Positions 8,765 to 17,587 of a stretch of 64,000 nt of DNA are shown here, piece by piece. Below the pieces are notes generated by a model, which was not told the DNA's origin, searched no databases, and saw only the letters and a list, made by a program, of their open reading frames with translations. Source of the stretch: Flavobacteriaceae bacterium (GTDB taxonomy: Bacteria; Bacteroidota; Bacteroidia; Flavobacteriales; Flavobacteriaceae); NCBI GenBank assembly GCA_002723075.1, contig PBNJ01000016.1, positions 6,435-70,434 of the forward strand. The letters run 5' to 3'. Made by a program: the position numbers and the translations under genes. Each line of letters begins with the position of its first letter. Positions within the stretch are counted from its first letter, which is position 1.

Positions 8765-9991
8765 ATGAAATTATCTATCAAAATACAATTGTCGATAATG
8801 ATGTTTCTCCAATTTTTTATTTGGGGAGCATGGTTTGTAACCATGGGAACATTTTTATCACAAAACCTCACCGCAACGGGTGCAGAAACTGCGATGGCAT
8901 ACTCCACCCAATCTTGGGGTGCAATTATTGCACCCTTTATTATTGGTCTGATTGCCGATCGTTTTTTTAATGCAGAAAAAATACTCGGCGTTCTTCACTT
9001 GGCTGGTGGCGGATTAATGTTAATGATGTTCAGAGCTGAAAGCTTTGATAATTTTTATCCTTTTGTGCTTGGATATATGATTCTCTATATGCCTACACTC
9101 GCTCTTGTCAACTCGGTTTCATTTTATCAAATGAAAGATGCTGCAAAAGAGTTTTCCTTGATCCGTGTATTTGGCACTGTGGGTTGGATCATTGCCGGAA
9201 CACTAATTAGCTACTACTTTTCATGGGACAGTTCGTCATCTGTTGCTGATGGAATGCTAAAAAACACCTTTTTGATGGCTGCTTATGCATCCTTTGCCTT
9301 AGGAGCTTTTAGTTTTTTCTTGCCCAAAACACCTCCCTCCAGTAGGACAGGTGATAAGGTGAGTGTGCGCCAAATTTTGGGTTTAGACGCGCTAAAACTT
9401 TTCAATGATAAAAATTACCTGATTTTTTTCATCTCATCCATCTTGTTATGTATTCCTTTGGCTTTTTATTACCAAAACGCAAATCCTTTTTTAACAGAAA
9501 TTGGATTGAGCAATCCAACAGGAAAGATGGCTTGGGGCCAAGTGTCAGAAGTGATATTCATGCTTTTACTCCCCTACTTTTTGATTCGACTCGGCCTGAA
9601 AAAAACACTGTTAATTGGGATGTTGGCATGGGTGCTTCGATATCTACTTTTCGCTTACGGCAATGCAGATGAAAAAACTGCTATGTTGATTGTTGGAATT
9701 CTTTTACACGGTATTTGTTATGACTTCTTTTTCGTGACAGGGCAGATTTATACCGATGCGAAAGCAGGTCCTAAAATCAAGAGTGCTGCGCAAGGTCTCA
9801 TCACTTTAGCAACCTACGGAATTGGAATGCTGATCGGGTTCTGGTCAGCAGGGAAAATTTATGATGCCTACACAATCGAAGGAGTGCATCAGTGGAAAGA
9901 TATTTGGTTGGCTCCTGCTGGATTTGCCTTCTTAATACTTATTCTATTTCTACTTGTATTCAAAAATGAAAAAATAGAGGTGAATGAATAA
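8765..9991 (+). CDS. NupG-like MFS permease (nucleoside/sugar:H+ symporter)
   Basis: A 408-residue, 12-helix transporter of the nucleoside:H+ symporter branch of the MFS (PF03825-like). Helix 1 reads FLQFFIWGAWFVTMGTFLSQ, the NupG/XapB hallmark, and GWIIAGTLIS appears in the middle. The ATG at 8765 is preferred to one at 8735, which lies inside the previous gene and adds a polar extension. In Bacteroidota this branch is often found beside Gfo/Idh/MocA and TIM-barrel genes, as here. Its cargo may therefore be a sugar or keto-sugar rather than a nucleoside. It overlaps the next gene by 8 bp. Confidence 0.8.
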   Translation: MKLSIKIQLSIMMFLQFFIWGAWFVTMGTFLSQNLTATGAETAMAYSTQSWGAIIAPFIIGLIADRFFNAEKILGVLHLAGGGLMLMMFRAESFDNFYPFVLGYMILYMPTLALVNSVSFYQMKDAAKEFSLIRVFGTVGWIIAGTLISYYFSWDSSSSVADGMLKNTFLMAAYASFALGAFSFFLPKTPPSSRTGDKVSVRQILGLDALKLFNDKNYLIFFISSILLCIPLAFYYQNANPFLTEIGLSNPTGKMAWGQVSEVIFMLLLPYFLIRLGLKKTLLIGMLAWVLRYLLFAYGNADEKTAMLIVGILLHGICYDFFFVTGQIYTDAKAGPKIKSAAQGLITLATYGIGMLIGFWSAGKIYDAYTIEGVHQWKDIWLAPAGFAFLILILFLLVFKNEKIEVNE

Positions 9992-11114
9992 AATACGTCT
10001 TGGGATTCTCGGCGGTGGTGGCGATTCGTTGATCGGGCCAGTACATCGCATTGCGGCATCGATGTTTGATCGGTATGAACTCATTGGAGGGGTTTTCAAC
10101 CCAATTTGGGAAGAGAATATCGGGTTTGCAAAAAAACTTGGCTTACCTAAAAGCCGCATATACAAAGACCTTGAGGATTTTATTGGCAATGAGACCGCTT
10201 TGCCTACTGACCAGAGAGTGCAAGTTGTTTCTGTTCTCACTCCCAACTTTTTACATTTTCCAATGGCCAAACGATTGCTTGAAGAGGGCTTTCATGTGAT
10301 TTGTGAAAAACCGTTGACTACAAGTTATCGTGAAGCCTTGGAATTGAAAAAAATCAGAGAGGAGAAACAATCGATTTTTGCGGTCACCTATACCTACACT
10401 GGCTATCCAATGATTCGACAAATGCGAAGCATGATTCAAAACGGTGATATTGGAGAAATCCAGAAAATTGATGCCCAGTACTATCAAGGTTGGATCAATC
10501 CAGTCATTCATAGCCCAGAAAGTCGAAAGTCCGTTTGGCGTCTTCAACCCGAAAAATCTGGGCAGAGCTGTTGCATTGGAGACGTTGGAACCCATGCTTT
10601 CCAAATGCTCGAATATGTGATGGGACAAAAAATCAAAACCATTTTGGCCGATTTAAATTATTTATATGAAGACAATTTTATGGACATTGATGGTACTATT
10701 TTATTGCGCATGAGCGGAAACGCCAAAGGTGTACTGCGAGCAAGTCAAATTGCAACAGCTGAAGAAAACAATTTTACCATTGCAATATATGGAACCAAAG
10801 GTCATCTGAAGTGGGCGCAAGAAAACCCCAACTATTTATACTTTGGTTTAGAAAATACCCCCTTACAGGTTCTCAAACCAGGGCATGAATACAATACAAA
10901 TTCTGCAAACGATGCAACAAAACTACCACCAGGCCACCCAGAGGGTATTTTTGATGCTATGGGTAACATTTACAACGGGGTTGCAAATGCCATCGCTAAA
11001 AAAGCAGTTGATGGTTCTTATCCAGATTTGTACGACGGCGTTAGAGGGATGCAATTTATTGAGGCCGTTGTTCAGTCGCATCAATCTGGTAATACATGGA
11101 TAGAAATGAAATAA
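9984..11114 (+). CDS. Gfo/Idh/MocA family oxidoreductase
   Basis: A 376-residue NAD(P)-dependent sugar oxidoreductase. The Rossmann N-terminus carries LGILGGGGDSLIGPVHR (glycine-rich loop). The catalytic CEKPLTTSYREAL motif, with its essential EKP lysine, falls near residue 107. The C-terminal alpha/beta domain contains GDVGTHAFQMLEY with the conserved catalytic His. No export signal is visible, so it is probably cytoplasmic. It overlaps the permease gene by 8 bp and is followed 6 bp later by a TIM-barrel gene. In a 3-keto-glycoside scheme such enzymes reduce or oxidise the C3 position. The family call is firm, the substrate unknown. Confidence 0.88.
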   Translation: MNKIRLGILGGGGDSLIGPVHRIAASMFDRYELIGGVFNPIWEENIGFAKKLGLPKSRIYKDLEDFIGNETALPTDQRVQVVSVLTPNFLHFPMAKRLLEEGFHVICEKPLTTSYREALELKKIREEKQSIFAVTYTYTGYPMIRQMRSMIQNGDIGEIQKIDAQYYQGWINPVIHSPESRKSVWRLQPEKSGQSCCIGDVGTHAFQMLEYVMGQKIKTILADLNYLYEDNFMDIDGTILLRMSGNAKGVLRASQIATAEENNFTIAIYGTKGHLKWAQENPNYLYFGLENTPLQVLKPGHEYNTNSANDATKLPPGHPEGIFDAMGNIYNGVANAIAKKAVDGSYPDLYDGVRGMQFIEAVVQSHQSGNTWIEMK

Positions 11115-11120
11115 AGCGAT

Positions 11121-12179
11121 ATGAAAACAATCAAAGGACCTGCTATTTTTCTTGCGCAATTTGTAGATGACAAGGCGCCGTTTAACACTCTAGAGGGAAT
11201 TTGTAAATGGGCATCTGATATAGGTTATGTAGGTATTCAAATCCCAACTTGGGAGTCCTTTTTAATTGACTTGGACAAGGCAGCGGAAAGTCAAGACTAT
11301 TGTGACCAGCTCAAAGGAACTGTAAACTCTTTTGGTCTGGAGATCACCGAGCTGTCTACCCATTTGCAAGGTCAACTCGTAGCTGTTCATCCGGCCTATG
11401 ATCTGATGTTTGACAACTTTGCGCCAGAACATTTAAAAGGTAAACCCAAAGCTAGAACAGAATGGGCGATAGAAACTGTGAAAAAAGCAGCTATCGCGAG
11501 CCGTAGACTCGGGTTGACTGCACATGCGACTTTTTCAGGTGCTTTGCTATGGCATACTTGGCATCCTTGGCCGCAAAGACCCCCTGGTTTGGTGGAAATG
11601 GGCTTTGCAGAATTGGCGAAACGATGGATGCCCATCCTTGATATTTTTGAGAAAAATGGTGTGGACGTTTGTTATGAAATTCATCCTGGTGAAGATTTAC
11701 ATGACGGAGTTACGTTTGAACGATTCTACGAAGCCACTAACAAGCACAATCGAGTTAAAATTTTATATGACCCGAGTCATTTTGTACTGCAGCAATTGGA
11801 TTATATTTCCTATATCGATCACTATCACGAGTTTATCAAGGCCTTTCATGTCAAAGACTCCGAATTCAATCCTACTGGCAAGAAAGGGGCATTCGGCGGC
11901 TATGAAGATTGGCAACACAGAGCAGGTAGATATCGTTCACCAGGTGACGGACAAATCGATTTTAAAACCATTTTCTCAAAACTAACTGAGTATGGTTGTG
12001 ATGTCTGGGCAGTTATGGAATGGGAATGCTGCATCAAAAGTCCCGAGCAAGGTGCACGAGAAGGGGCGTCTTTTATTCAAAAACACATCATTGAAACCAC
12101 GGACAAAAAGTTTGATGACTTTGCAGGTGGCGACATTGATCAACATAAGCTTAAATCTATTCTAAACCTTAAACCATGA
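11121..12179 (+). CDS. Sugar phosphate isomerase/epimerase (TIM barrel)
   Basis: A 352-residue xylose-isomerase-like TIM barrel without a signal peptide. Visible barrel elements: WASDIGYVGIQIPTWE, GLEITELSTHLQGQL, GVDVCYEIHPGEDLHDG (metal-ligand Glu and His), VKILYDPSHFVLQ (Asp/His), IKAFHVKDSEF (His, Asp), and the final AVMEWECC with Glu. This layout matches family members encoded with Gfo/Idh/MocA oxidoreductases, where they isomerise keto-sugars. It is translationally coupled to the next gene by an ATGA overlap (12176-12179). The exact reaction is not known. Confidence 0.85.
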   Translation: MKTIKGPAIFLAQFVDDKAPFNTLEGICKWASDIGYVGIQIPTWESFLIDLDKAAESQDYCDQLKGTVNSFGLEITELSTHLQGQLVAVHPAYDLMFDNFAPEHLKGKPKARTEWAIETVKKAAIASRRLGLTAHATFSGALLWHTWHPWPQRPPGLVEMGFAELAKRWMPILDIFEKNGVDVCYEIHPGEDLHDGVTFERFYEATNKHNRVKILYDPSHFVLQQLDYISYIDHYHEFIKAFHVKDSEFNPTGKKGAFGGYEDWQHRAGRYRSPGDGQIDFKTIFSKLTEYGCDVWAVMEWECCIKSPEQGAREGASFIQKHIIETTDKKFDDFAGGDIDQHKLKSILNLKP

Positions 12180-12907
12180 AAAACCTAATTGCGTTATTTA
12201 TCATAATTTGCTTGTTTGCTTGTCAAACAAACTCCAATAAGAAAAAAGAAACAAAAGCATCCAATCAATGGGTCTCCCTGTTCAATGGTGAGTCTTTTGA
12301 TGGATGGCACATATATAATGGTGGTAGCCCTTATGGAGCTTGGTCCATTGAAGACCAAGCCATGAAGTTTTCACCCAATAACAAAAAAGAAGGCGACCCT
12401 GTTATGAACCTCGTGTCTGATAAATCTTTCTCAAATTTTGAACTTTCGTTGGAGTGGAAGATTTCAGAAGCCGGTAACAGTGGAATTTTTTGGGGGGTAA
12501 TCGAAACACCTGATTATTCCGAACCCTATTACACAGGTCCCGAAATTCAAGTTCTAGATATGGGAGATCCAAAATATGATCCTGCTGCAGAAAAAGAAAA
12601 AGAATATTATGAAGCTGGTGCGCTATACGACCTAGTTAAGCCATCTCAACAAGTGGCTAAGCCTGCTGGTATGTGGAACCATGTTCTATTACATATTGAC
12701 CATAATAACAATCATGGTCATGTCGTGCTTAATGATGTCAAGATTGTTGAGTTTCCCGTCCATGGAGAGACCTGGGAAAAAATGATCTCCGAATCAAAAT
12801 TTAGTGAATGGAAGGAATTTGGCATCTCAAAAGTGGGTAAAATCGGCTTGCAAGACCATGGAAACACCGTTTGGTATCGAAACATCAAAATCAAAGAACT
12901 CGAATAA
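12176..12907 (+). CDS. DUF1080 / 3-keto-disaccharide hydrolase lipoprotein
   Basis: A 243-residue lipoprotein with a lipobox ending at Cys16 (LFACQTN). The rest is a jelly-roll DUF1080 domain (PF06439), seen from WVSLFNGESFDGWHIYNGG, SNFELSLEWKISEAGNSGIFW, GPEIQVLDMGDP, WNHVLLHID and KIGLQDHGNTVWYRNIKI. The family is annotated as 3-keto-disaccharide hydrolase, cleaving or hydrating glycosides oxidised at C3. The lipid anchor places it in the periplasm or on the outer membrane. Its start overlaps the upstream isomerase stop (ATGA) and a cytochrome c gene follows 3 bp later. Together these suggest a periplasmic oxidation/cleavage route. Confidence 0.87.
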   Translation: MKNLIALFIIICLFACQTNSNKKKETKASNQWVSLFNGESFDGWHIYNGGSPYGAWSIEDQAMKFSPNNKKEGDPVMNLVSDKSFSNFELSLEWKISEAGNSGIFWGVIETPDYSEPYYTGPEIQVLDMGDPKYDPAAEKEKEYYEAGALYDLVKPSQQVAKPAGMWNHVLLHIDHNNNHGHVVLNDVKIVEFPVHGETWEKMISESKFSEWKEFGISKVGKIGLQDHGNTVWYRNIKIKELE

Positions 12908-12910
12908 ACC

Positions 12911-13381
12911 ATGAGACAGTTGATCCTTTTAATGTCATTGCTACTGATTTCATGTGGCGGCGACTCAACACCAAAGAAAAAAATAACTTACGGACAAAAA
13001 AGCACAGTAGAAACCAAAACGGTAGACGAAAACAAAACACCATTTATTGATTTGTCAGCTGTAGGAATTGGTCCGGTTGAAAGTTTAACTTTTACAGATT
13101 ACAATCAGGATTTGGCTGCTACTGGAAAAGATCTCTTTGGTCAAAAATGTACTGCATGTCACAAGACAGATGCACGCTACATCGGACCATCACTCAAAGG
13201 AATCTATGACAGACGAAATCCTGCTTGGGTTATGAATATCATGCTAAATCCGACAGAAATGATAAAGAAAGACCCCATAGCAATTCAACTGCTTAAAGAT
13301 TACAACAATGTCGTTATGTATAACCAAAACTTAACTTTCGATGAGGCGAGAGCGCTGGCGGAATATTTTCGTGATTTATAA
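12911..13381 (+). CDS. Lipoprotein class I cytochrome c
   Basis: A 156-residue monoheme cytochrome. A lipobox ends at Cys15 (LLISCGG). A polar linker follows, then the heme c site CTACH at residues 80-84 inside GKDLFGQKCTACHKTDARYIGPSLKGIYDRR. Methionines at about 111, 117 and 136 are candidate axial ligands. It is anchored in the periplasm and should accept electrons from a dehydrogenase. The GMC dehydrogenase and its gluconate_2DH_3 partner at 17588-19940 are plausible donors, because glucoside 3-dehydrogenases of this type use cytochrome c. It is the last gene of the operon begun at 7801. Confidence 0.88.
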   Translation: MRQLILLMSLLLISCGGDSTPKKKITYGQKSTVETKTVDENKTPFIDLSAVGIGPVESLTFTDYNQDLAATGKDLFGQKCTACHKTDARYIGPSLKGIYDRRNPAWVMNIMLNPTEMIKKDPIAIQLLKDYNNVVMYNQNLTFDEARALAEYFRDL

Positions 13382-13460
13382 TTCTCCAAATGCGATAAGC
13401 GATTTGTGGTGAGTCATATTTAGTTTTTTTTGTAAATTACAAGAAACTAAAGACGAAACA

Positions 13461-14222
13461 ATGAAAAAAACAATTTTTACGATTTTATTTTCCATTATAT
13501 CGATTGGTATAATGGCTCAATACCAAGTGCATCATTACTACCATGTGCCATCAGATCAGTTGGCGAGTTTTATAGAAAAGGAAGTTAAATATTGGTCTGT
13601 TTATCACAAAAACGGTATTGACAAAGGTTATCTTTCAAGTTGGGCACTCTATCAAACTTTCGGAAAAACAACCAATCCTGATAAACTTGGCAATATTGTA
13701 TTTGTGAAAAATTATTCTTCACTTGATCAACTCAATAATATGTTTGCCATGTATTCAGATCCTGATATGATGAAAGGCATAGACGCCAGCATCGATGAAA
13801 TGGCAAATCCAGATTATTCTGTTGGGATGTATATTGTAAGAGCTGAAGAAAGCATAGGTGGATTGGCAGAAACATATGTTGTTAATTTTGGTAAGCCTGA
13901 TAATCTTAACGGATTTGTTGAGGAAAATCGAAATCTATGGAAGCCGCTATTCCAAGGATTGATTGAGAGTGAAGAAACTGGACTAATTTCTTGGGGTGTC
14001 CGTACAACAATTTATCCACTTGGATCAAATACTAATCATACTGTCTTTACGTACGACGGTTATTCTTCATTAAGTCATGCGCTGAAAGCACTTGAAACTA
14101 GCTATTTAGACAGCAATGTAGACTCTGCTACCTTGGAGCAATCTAAAATGAGTGAATACGATCCCAACGGATTCTCTGACATTATTATTTACCAACTTAT
14201 TAAAAGGGTTTTAGGTGAATAG
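13461..14222 (+). CDS. Secreted protein with two similar halves, function unknown
   Basis: A 253-residue protein with a signal peptide (MKKTIFTILFSIISIGIMAQ). The mature part seems to consist of two related halves. Both contain a F.E....W........G..SWGVR/SSWALY core and then a YSSLDQL / YSSLSHAL segment, at about residues 22-110 and 135-235. This spacing resembles a duplicated ferredoxin-like dimeric alpha/beta barrel, as in NIPSNAP-type proteins. That is an inference from pattern, not a recognised family. It lies 79 bp downstream of the cytochrome gene and ends before a strong hairpin terminator at 14250-14275. Confidence 0.55.
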   Translation: MKKTIFTILFSIISIGIMAQYQVHHYYHVPSDQLASFIEKEVKYWSVYHKNGIDKGYLSSWALYQTFGKTTNPDKLGNIVFVKNYSSLDQLNNMFAMYSDPDMMKGIDASIDEMANPDYSVGMYIVRAEESIGGLAETYVVNFGKPDNLNGFVEENRNLWKPLFQGLIESEETGLISWGVRTTIYPLGSNTNHTVFTYDGYSSLSHALKALETSYLDSNVDSATLEQSKMSEYDPNGFSDIIIYQLIKRVLGE

Positions 14223-14230
14223 ATCAACTT

Positions 14231-15091
14231 TTAGACATCACAAATCATTATGGCCTCTTTCAAAGAGGCCATTTTATTTTCTGATTTTGGAACAAATTCT
14301 TGAGATAAATACCCATTAAAACCTGTTTCTGCTACGGCCTTTGCAATTGCACTGTAATTGAGTTCTTGCGTTTCGTCGATTTCACCCCTTCCTGGAACAC
14401 CAGCAGTGTGGTAGTGCCCAAAGTACGTGTGGTATTTTCGAATGGTATCGATTATATTACCTTCTTGGATTTGCATATGATAGATGTCATATAGCAACTT
14501 AAAATGATCAGAACCAATCGCTTTGCATAAAGCAATGCCCCATGCCGTGGAGTCACACATATAGTCTGGGTGGTCTTGCTGATTAAACAATTCCATTTGA
14601 ACGATAACCCCATGTTTTTCTGCTGTTGGCATAATCTGACGGAGCCCATCCACACAGTTTTTCAGTCCAGTTTGATCGTCCATTTCTCGTCGGTTTCCAC
14701 TAAAGCAAATCAAATTTTTATACCCATTTTCTGCTACCAGTGGAATCATTTTCAAGTATCTATCGATAAGCTCTTCATGATATTTCGGATCATTCCAGCC
14801 CTCAGTCAAACTTATTTCGGCCCCATTACACATCGAGCAGTCGATGTTGTGTTTCTGTAAAATCGACCAGTCGTCTGGACCTACGAGATCGATTGCATTG
14901 ATGCCAAATTTTTTGATTTGTTTCAAAAAGCTATCCAAAGGGATATCATCAAAACACCAACGCGAAACACTGTGTTTAATATTTCCCTTCAGCTTTCGAT
15001 TATGATTTGATTTGTTCCCGTCAATCCCTAAGCAACCTGTTAGAAATACCCCTGCTCCAATTCCATAATTCAAAAATGTTCTTCTATCCAT
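14231..15091 (-). CDS. Hydroxypyruvate isomerase-like TIM barrel, exported
   Basis: A 286-residue TIM barrel of the hydroxypyruvate isomerase/xylose-isomerase-like family. The N-terminus MDRRTFLNYGIGAGVFLTGC has a twin-arginine-like RRTFL and a possible lipobox, so it is probably exported. Metal ligands are visible in VIVQMELFNQ (Glu), FKLLYDIYHMQ (Asp, His), YFGHYHTAGVPGRGEID (His) and YLSQEFVP (Glu). ATG 15091 is chosen because it gives the Tat-like start and overlaps the upstream gene stop by 8 bp. Paired with a Gfo/Idh/MocA gene, it likely converts keto-sugars. Its 3' end contains the terminator of the opposing gene. Confidence 0.82.
   Translation of the reverse strand: MDRRTFLNYGIGAGVFLTGCLGIDGNKSNHNRKLKGNIKHSVSRWCFDDIPLDSFLKQIKKFGINAIDLVGPDDWSILQKHNIDCSMCNGAEISLTEGWNDPKYHEELIDRYLKMIPLVAENGYKNLICFSGNRREMDDQTGLKNCVDGLRQIMPTAEKHGVIVQMELFNQQDHPDYMCDSTAWGIALCKAIGSDHFKLLYDIYHMQIQEGNIIDTIRKYHTYFGHYHTAGVPGRGEIDETQELNYSAIAKAVAETGFNGYLSQEFVPKSENKMASLKEAIMICDV
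14250..14275 (+). terminator. Intrinsic terminator inside the convergent gene
   Basis: A perfect inverted repeat ATGGCCTCTT-TCA-AAGAGGCCAT (14250-14272) followed by TTTT. It sits 28 bp after the stop of the plus-strand gene ending at 14222. It also lies within the last codons of the minus-strand isomerase gene, where it encodes MASLKEA. It should stop plus-strand transcription. Confidence 0.7.
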
Positions 15092-16484
15092 TATTGTCAT
15101 CTAATTTCCAACCATCTCTATACATTCCACGTATAATGTAGTCAAGGTCAGGTCGACTTTTAACTTGCATATTTTTTCCATCCCAATATAATTTCCTTGC
15201 TGGAGATTCGCCCAAACCACTTTGTTTATTTTGGGCATTGAAAACTGCAAGATTCCCCATCAATACGATTTCTGTGAGTTTACCTGCAAGTGAAAAATTT
15301 GATTTCGTTTTACCACCCTGAATACAAGCATTAACAAACTCTTCGGCATGTCCATTCAAAATTTCTGTTTTACTTTCTTTTTTTCTTTGTAAACTATTAT
15401 TTGCACCATTATAGAGAAAAAGTCTTGGATTTGCTGAGTATACATCAGCAATGATAATTCCTTTTTCTCCGAAAATGATTGTGCCGCCACCTGAAGCACC
15501 TAATGGCTCTGTAAGGGCAAGACCTTCCGGTTGATCGGGAAGGATGCCACCGTCATACCAATTGAGATCTATAATACCATGCTTTTCAATTTCAAATTCC
15601 ATTTTAACTTTTGAACTAGCTGGAAAGGAAACCGATTTTTTCGCGCGAACAAAATCATCAATCCAAAATGTGGAGCAACTCGCTTCGGCACTTAATGGAT
15701 AATTTAAATTGAGAGCATTGAAAGGCGTTTCGATAATATGGCAACCCATATCGCCAAGAGCACCAGTTCCAAAGTCCCAATAACTTCTCCATTTGAATGG
15801 TAGATAGGACGAGCTATAAGAACGATAAGCCGCTGGCCCCAACCATTGATCCCATTCTAGGTTTTTTGGAATAGCTTGTTCAGTAGGGATTTCAGTAAAA
15901 CCTTGCGGCCATACAGGGCGATTTGTCCAGCAATCAATTTTTGTGACTTTACCAATTTCACCTTTTTCAATCCAACGTTTAATGATTGTAGAACCGCCAC
16001 CTGAAACTCCTTGGTTTCCCATTTGCGTGACGATCTTTTCTTTTTTTGCGGTATCAGCCATTATTCTTGCTTCATAGATATTATGGGTTAATGGCTTTTC
16101 CACATAAGCATGTTTTTTAGCACGCATAAATGGAAGTGAAATACATGCATGCGTGTGATCTGGAGTAGCAACCATGATCGCATCAATTTCATTGATATGC
16201 TTATCATAAACATCTCTAAAGTCTTGATAGTAATTTACATTAGGATAAGCTTTAATAGTATTAAATGCTCGATTACGATCAACATCGCAAAGAGAAACAA
16301 TCCGAACTTTAGTTGTAGATTCAAGATTTGAAATAACACCTTCACCTCTGCCTCCTACGCCAAAGCAAGCAATGTATAATAAATCACTCGGTGCTGTGTG
16401 ATTTCCACCTAAAACAAAGGATGGAACAATAGTAAATGTCGCAGCACCTTGTCCAAGTTGTTTAATAAATGCTCTTCTTTTCAT
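15084..16484 (-). CDS. Gfo/Idh/MocA family oxidoreductase with Tat-like signal
   Basis: A 466-residue periplasmic-type sugar oxidoreductase. The N-terminus MKRRAFIKQLGQGAATFTIV is a twin-arginine-like signal. A Rossmann core follows (IACFGVGGRGEGVI). The motif AYVEKPLTHNIYEARIM contains the catalytic EKP lysine, and GDMGCHIIETPFNALNL carries the conserved His. The length and Tat signal match the large Bacteroidota subgroup of glycosyl-hydrolase-109-like or 3-keto-glycoside oxidoreductases, which hold a tightly bound NAD. It forms a two-gene operon with the isomerase downstream (8 bp overlap). The substrate is not known. Confidence 0.87.
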   Translation of the reverse strand: MKRRAFIKQLGQGAATFTIVPSFVLGGNHTAPSDLLYIACFGVGGRGEGVISNLESTTKVRIVSLCDVDRNRAFNTIKAYPNVNYYQDFRDVYDKHINEIDAIMVATPDHTHACISLPFMRAKKHAYVEKPLTHNIYEARIMADTAKKEKIVTQMGNQGVSGGGSTIIKRWIEKGEIGKVTKIDCWTNRPVWPQGFTEIPTEQAIPKNLEWDQWLGPAAYRSYSSSYLPFKWRSYWDFGTGALGDMGCHIIETPFNALNLNYPLSAEASCSTFWIDDFVRAKKSVSFPASSKVKMEFEIEKHGIIDLNWYDGGILPDQPEGLALTEPLGASGGGTIIFGEKGIIIADVYSANPRLFLYNGANNSLQRKKESKTEILNGHAEEFVNACIQGGKTKSNFSLAGKLTEIVLMGNLAVFNAQNKQSGLGESPARKLYWDGKNMQVKSRPDLDYIIRGMYRDGWKLDDNNG

Positions 16485-16612
16485 GGTTTAAGTTGTTTTA
16501 CAATTGAATTAACGAAATATAAGATTGTAGAATATGAATTTATCATTCACAATTTAATAAAGTTTTTTTAAGTGAATTGATATAATGTAATTTTAGTCTT
16601 ATTTTGTAATTG

Positions 16613-17506
16613 ATGAAAAACCAAAAACACAAATCGATAGAACTATCTTATTCAAAGCTAATTGCAGGAACAATGTTGTGGGGGTCCTGGGGTAAAGAAA
16701 TGACAAAAGCAAAGCGAATTGAGCTCATAGAAACCGCCTATGATGTGGGGATTAGCAGTTATGATCATGCAGATATTTATGGGAATTATACGACAGAAAA
16801 CGATTTTGGTAATGCCTTTTCTGAGTCAGGACTATCTCGAGATAACGTACAATTCATCTCAAAATGTGGGATTGCCATGGTTTGCGAAAACAAACCTTAT
16901 AAAACCAAGCATTACAATTACAGTTCAAATTATATTATTGATTCTGTTCATAATTCTTTACGAAATTTAAAAACGGAATATTTAGACCTGCTGTTATTGC
17001 ACAGGCCGAGTCCCTTGCTTAATCCAGAAGAAGTTGCCAAAGCCATTAATTTTTTATTGGATTCAGGTAAAATTTTATCCTTTGGTGTATCAAATTTTAC
17101 CAGCACTCAAATTGACTTATTGGCTAACTACATTCCGATTCATGTGAATCAAATCGAAATTTCATTAACTCATAATGAAACCATGTTTGATGGGCAGCTT
17201 GACTATTGTCAACGAAAACATATTCTCCCAATGAGCTGGAGTCCACTCGGAATACTGAAAAAACCGCAAAGCCAATGGCCTTCAAAGTTACAACATGCCA
17301 TATTTAAACTGACTAAAAAATACGATTGCGGATTTGCTTCCATCGCACTTGCATGGTTATTAAAGCACCCGGCCAAAATTCATCCAATACTTGGAACAAC
17401 TAATCCAAATCGATTAATTGAAGCTCAACAAGCACTTCAAATTCAACTTAATGAAGAAGACTGGTTTTTTCTTTTAGAAGCAGTTAGAGAAAGACCATGT
17501 CTTTAA
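16613..17506 (+). CDS. Aldo/keto reductase (YdhF-like)
   Basis: A 297-residue NADPH-dependent oxidoreductase barrel. The catalytic tetrad region is visible: SSYDHADIYGNYTTE (Asp, Tyr), then FISKCGI (Lys), then LLLHRPSPL (His). GVSNFTSTQIDLL and the C-terminal PILGTTNPNRLIEA form the cofactor-binding part. The start GTMLWGSWGKEM and overall layout match the YdhF-like AKR branch. ATG 16613 is preferred to the preceding TTG. It stands between the divergent Gfo/Idh gene and the GMC dehydrogenase, so a role in reducing keto-sugars is plausible. Confidence 0.87.
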   Translation: MKNQKHKSIELSYSKLIAGTMLWGSWGKEMTKAKRIELIETAYDVGISSYDHADIYGNYTTENDFGNAFSESGLSRDNVQFISKCGIAMVCENKPYKTKHYNYSSNYIIDSVHNSLRNLKTEYLDLLLLHRPSPLLNPEEVAKAINFLLDSGKILSFGVSNFTSTQIDLLANYIPIHVNQIEISLTHNETMFDGQLDYCQRKHILPMSWSPLGILKKPQSQWPSKLQHAIFKLTKKYDCGFASIALAWLLKHPAKIHPILGTTNPNRLIEAQQALQIQLNEEDWFFLLEAVRERPCL

Positions 17507-17545
17507 AGTTTCGACAAAAAATAGTTTAAATTATTATTGTATGTT

Positions 17546-17553
17546 TAAATTTG
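17546..17553 (+). promoter_or_regulatory. Candidate -7 box TAAATTTG
   Basis: An exact match to the Bacteroidota -7 consensus TAnnTTTG, 34 bp before the start of the GMC dehydrogenase. No convincing -33 TTG at the usual spacing was established. Confidence 0.35.
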
Positions 17554-17587
17554 TTAAGTAAAAATTATTGTTTCGTAAAACATTATA

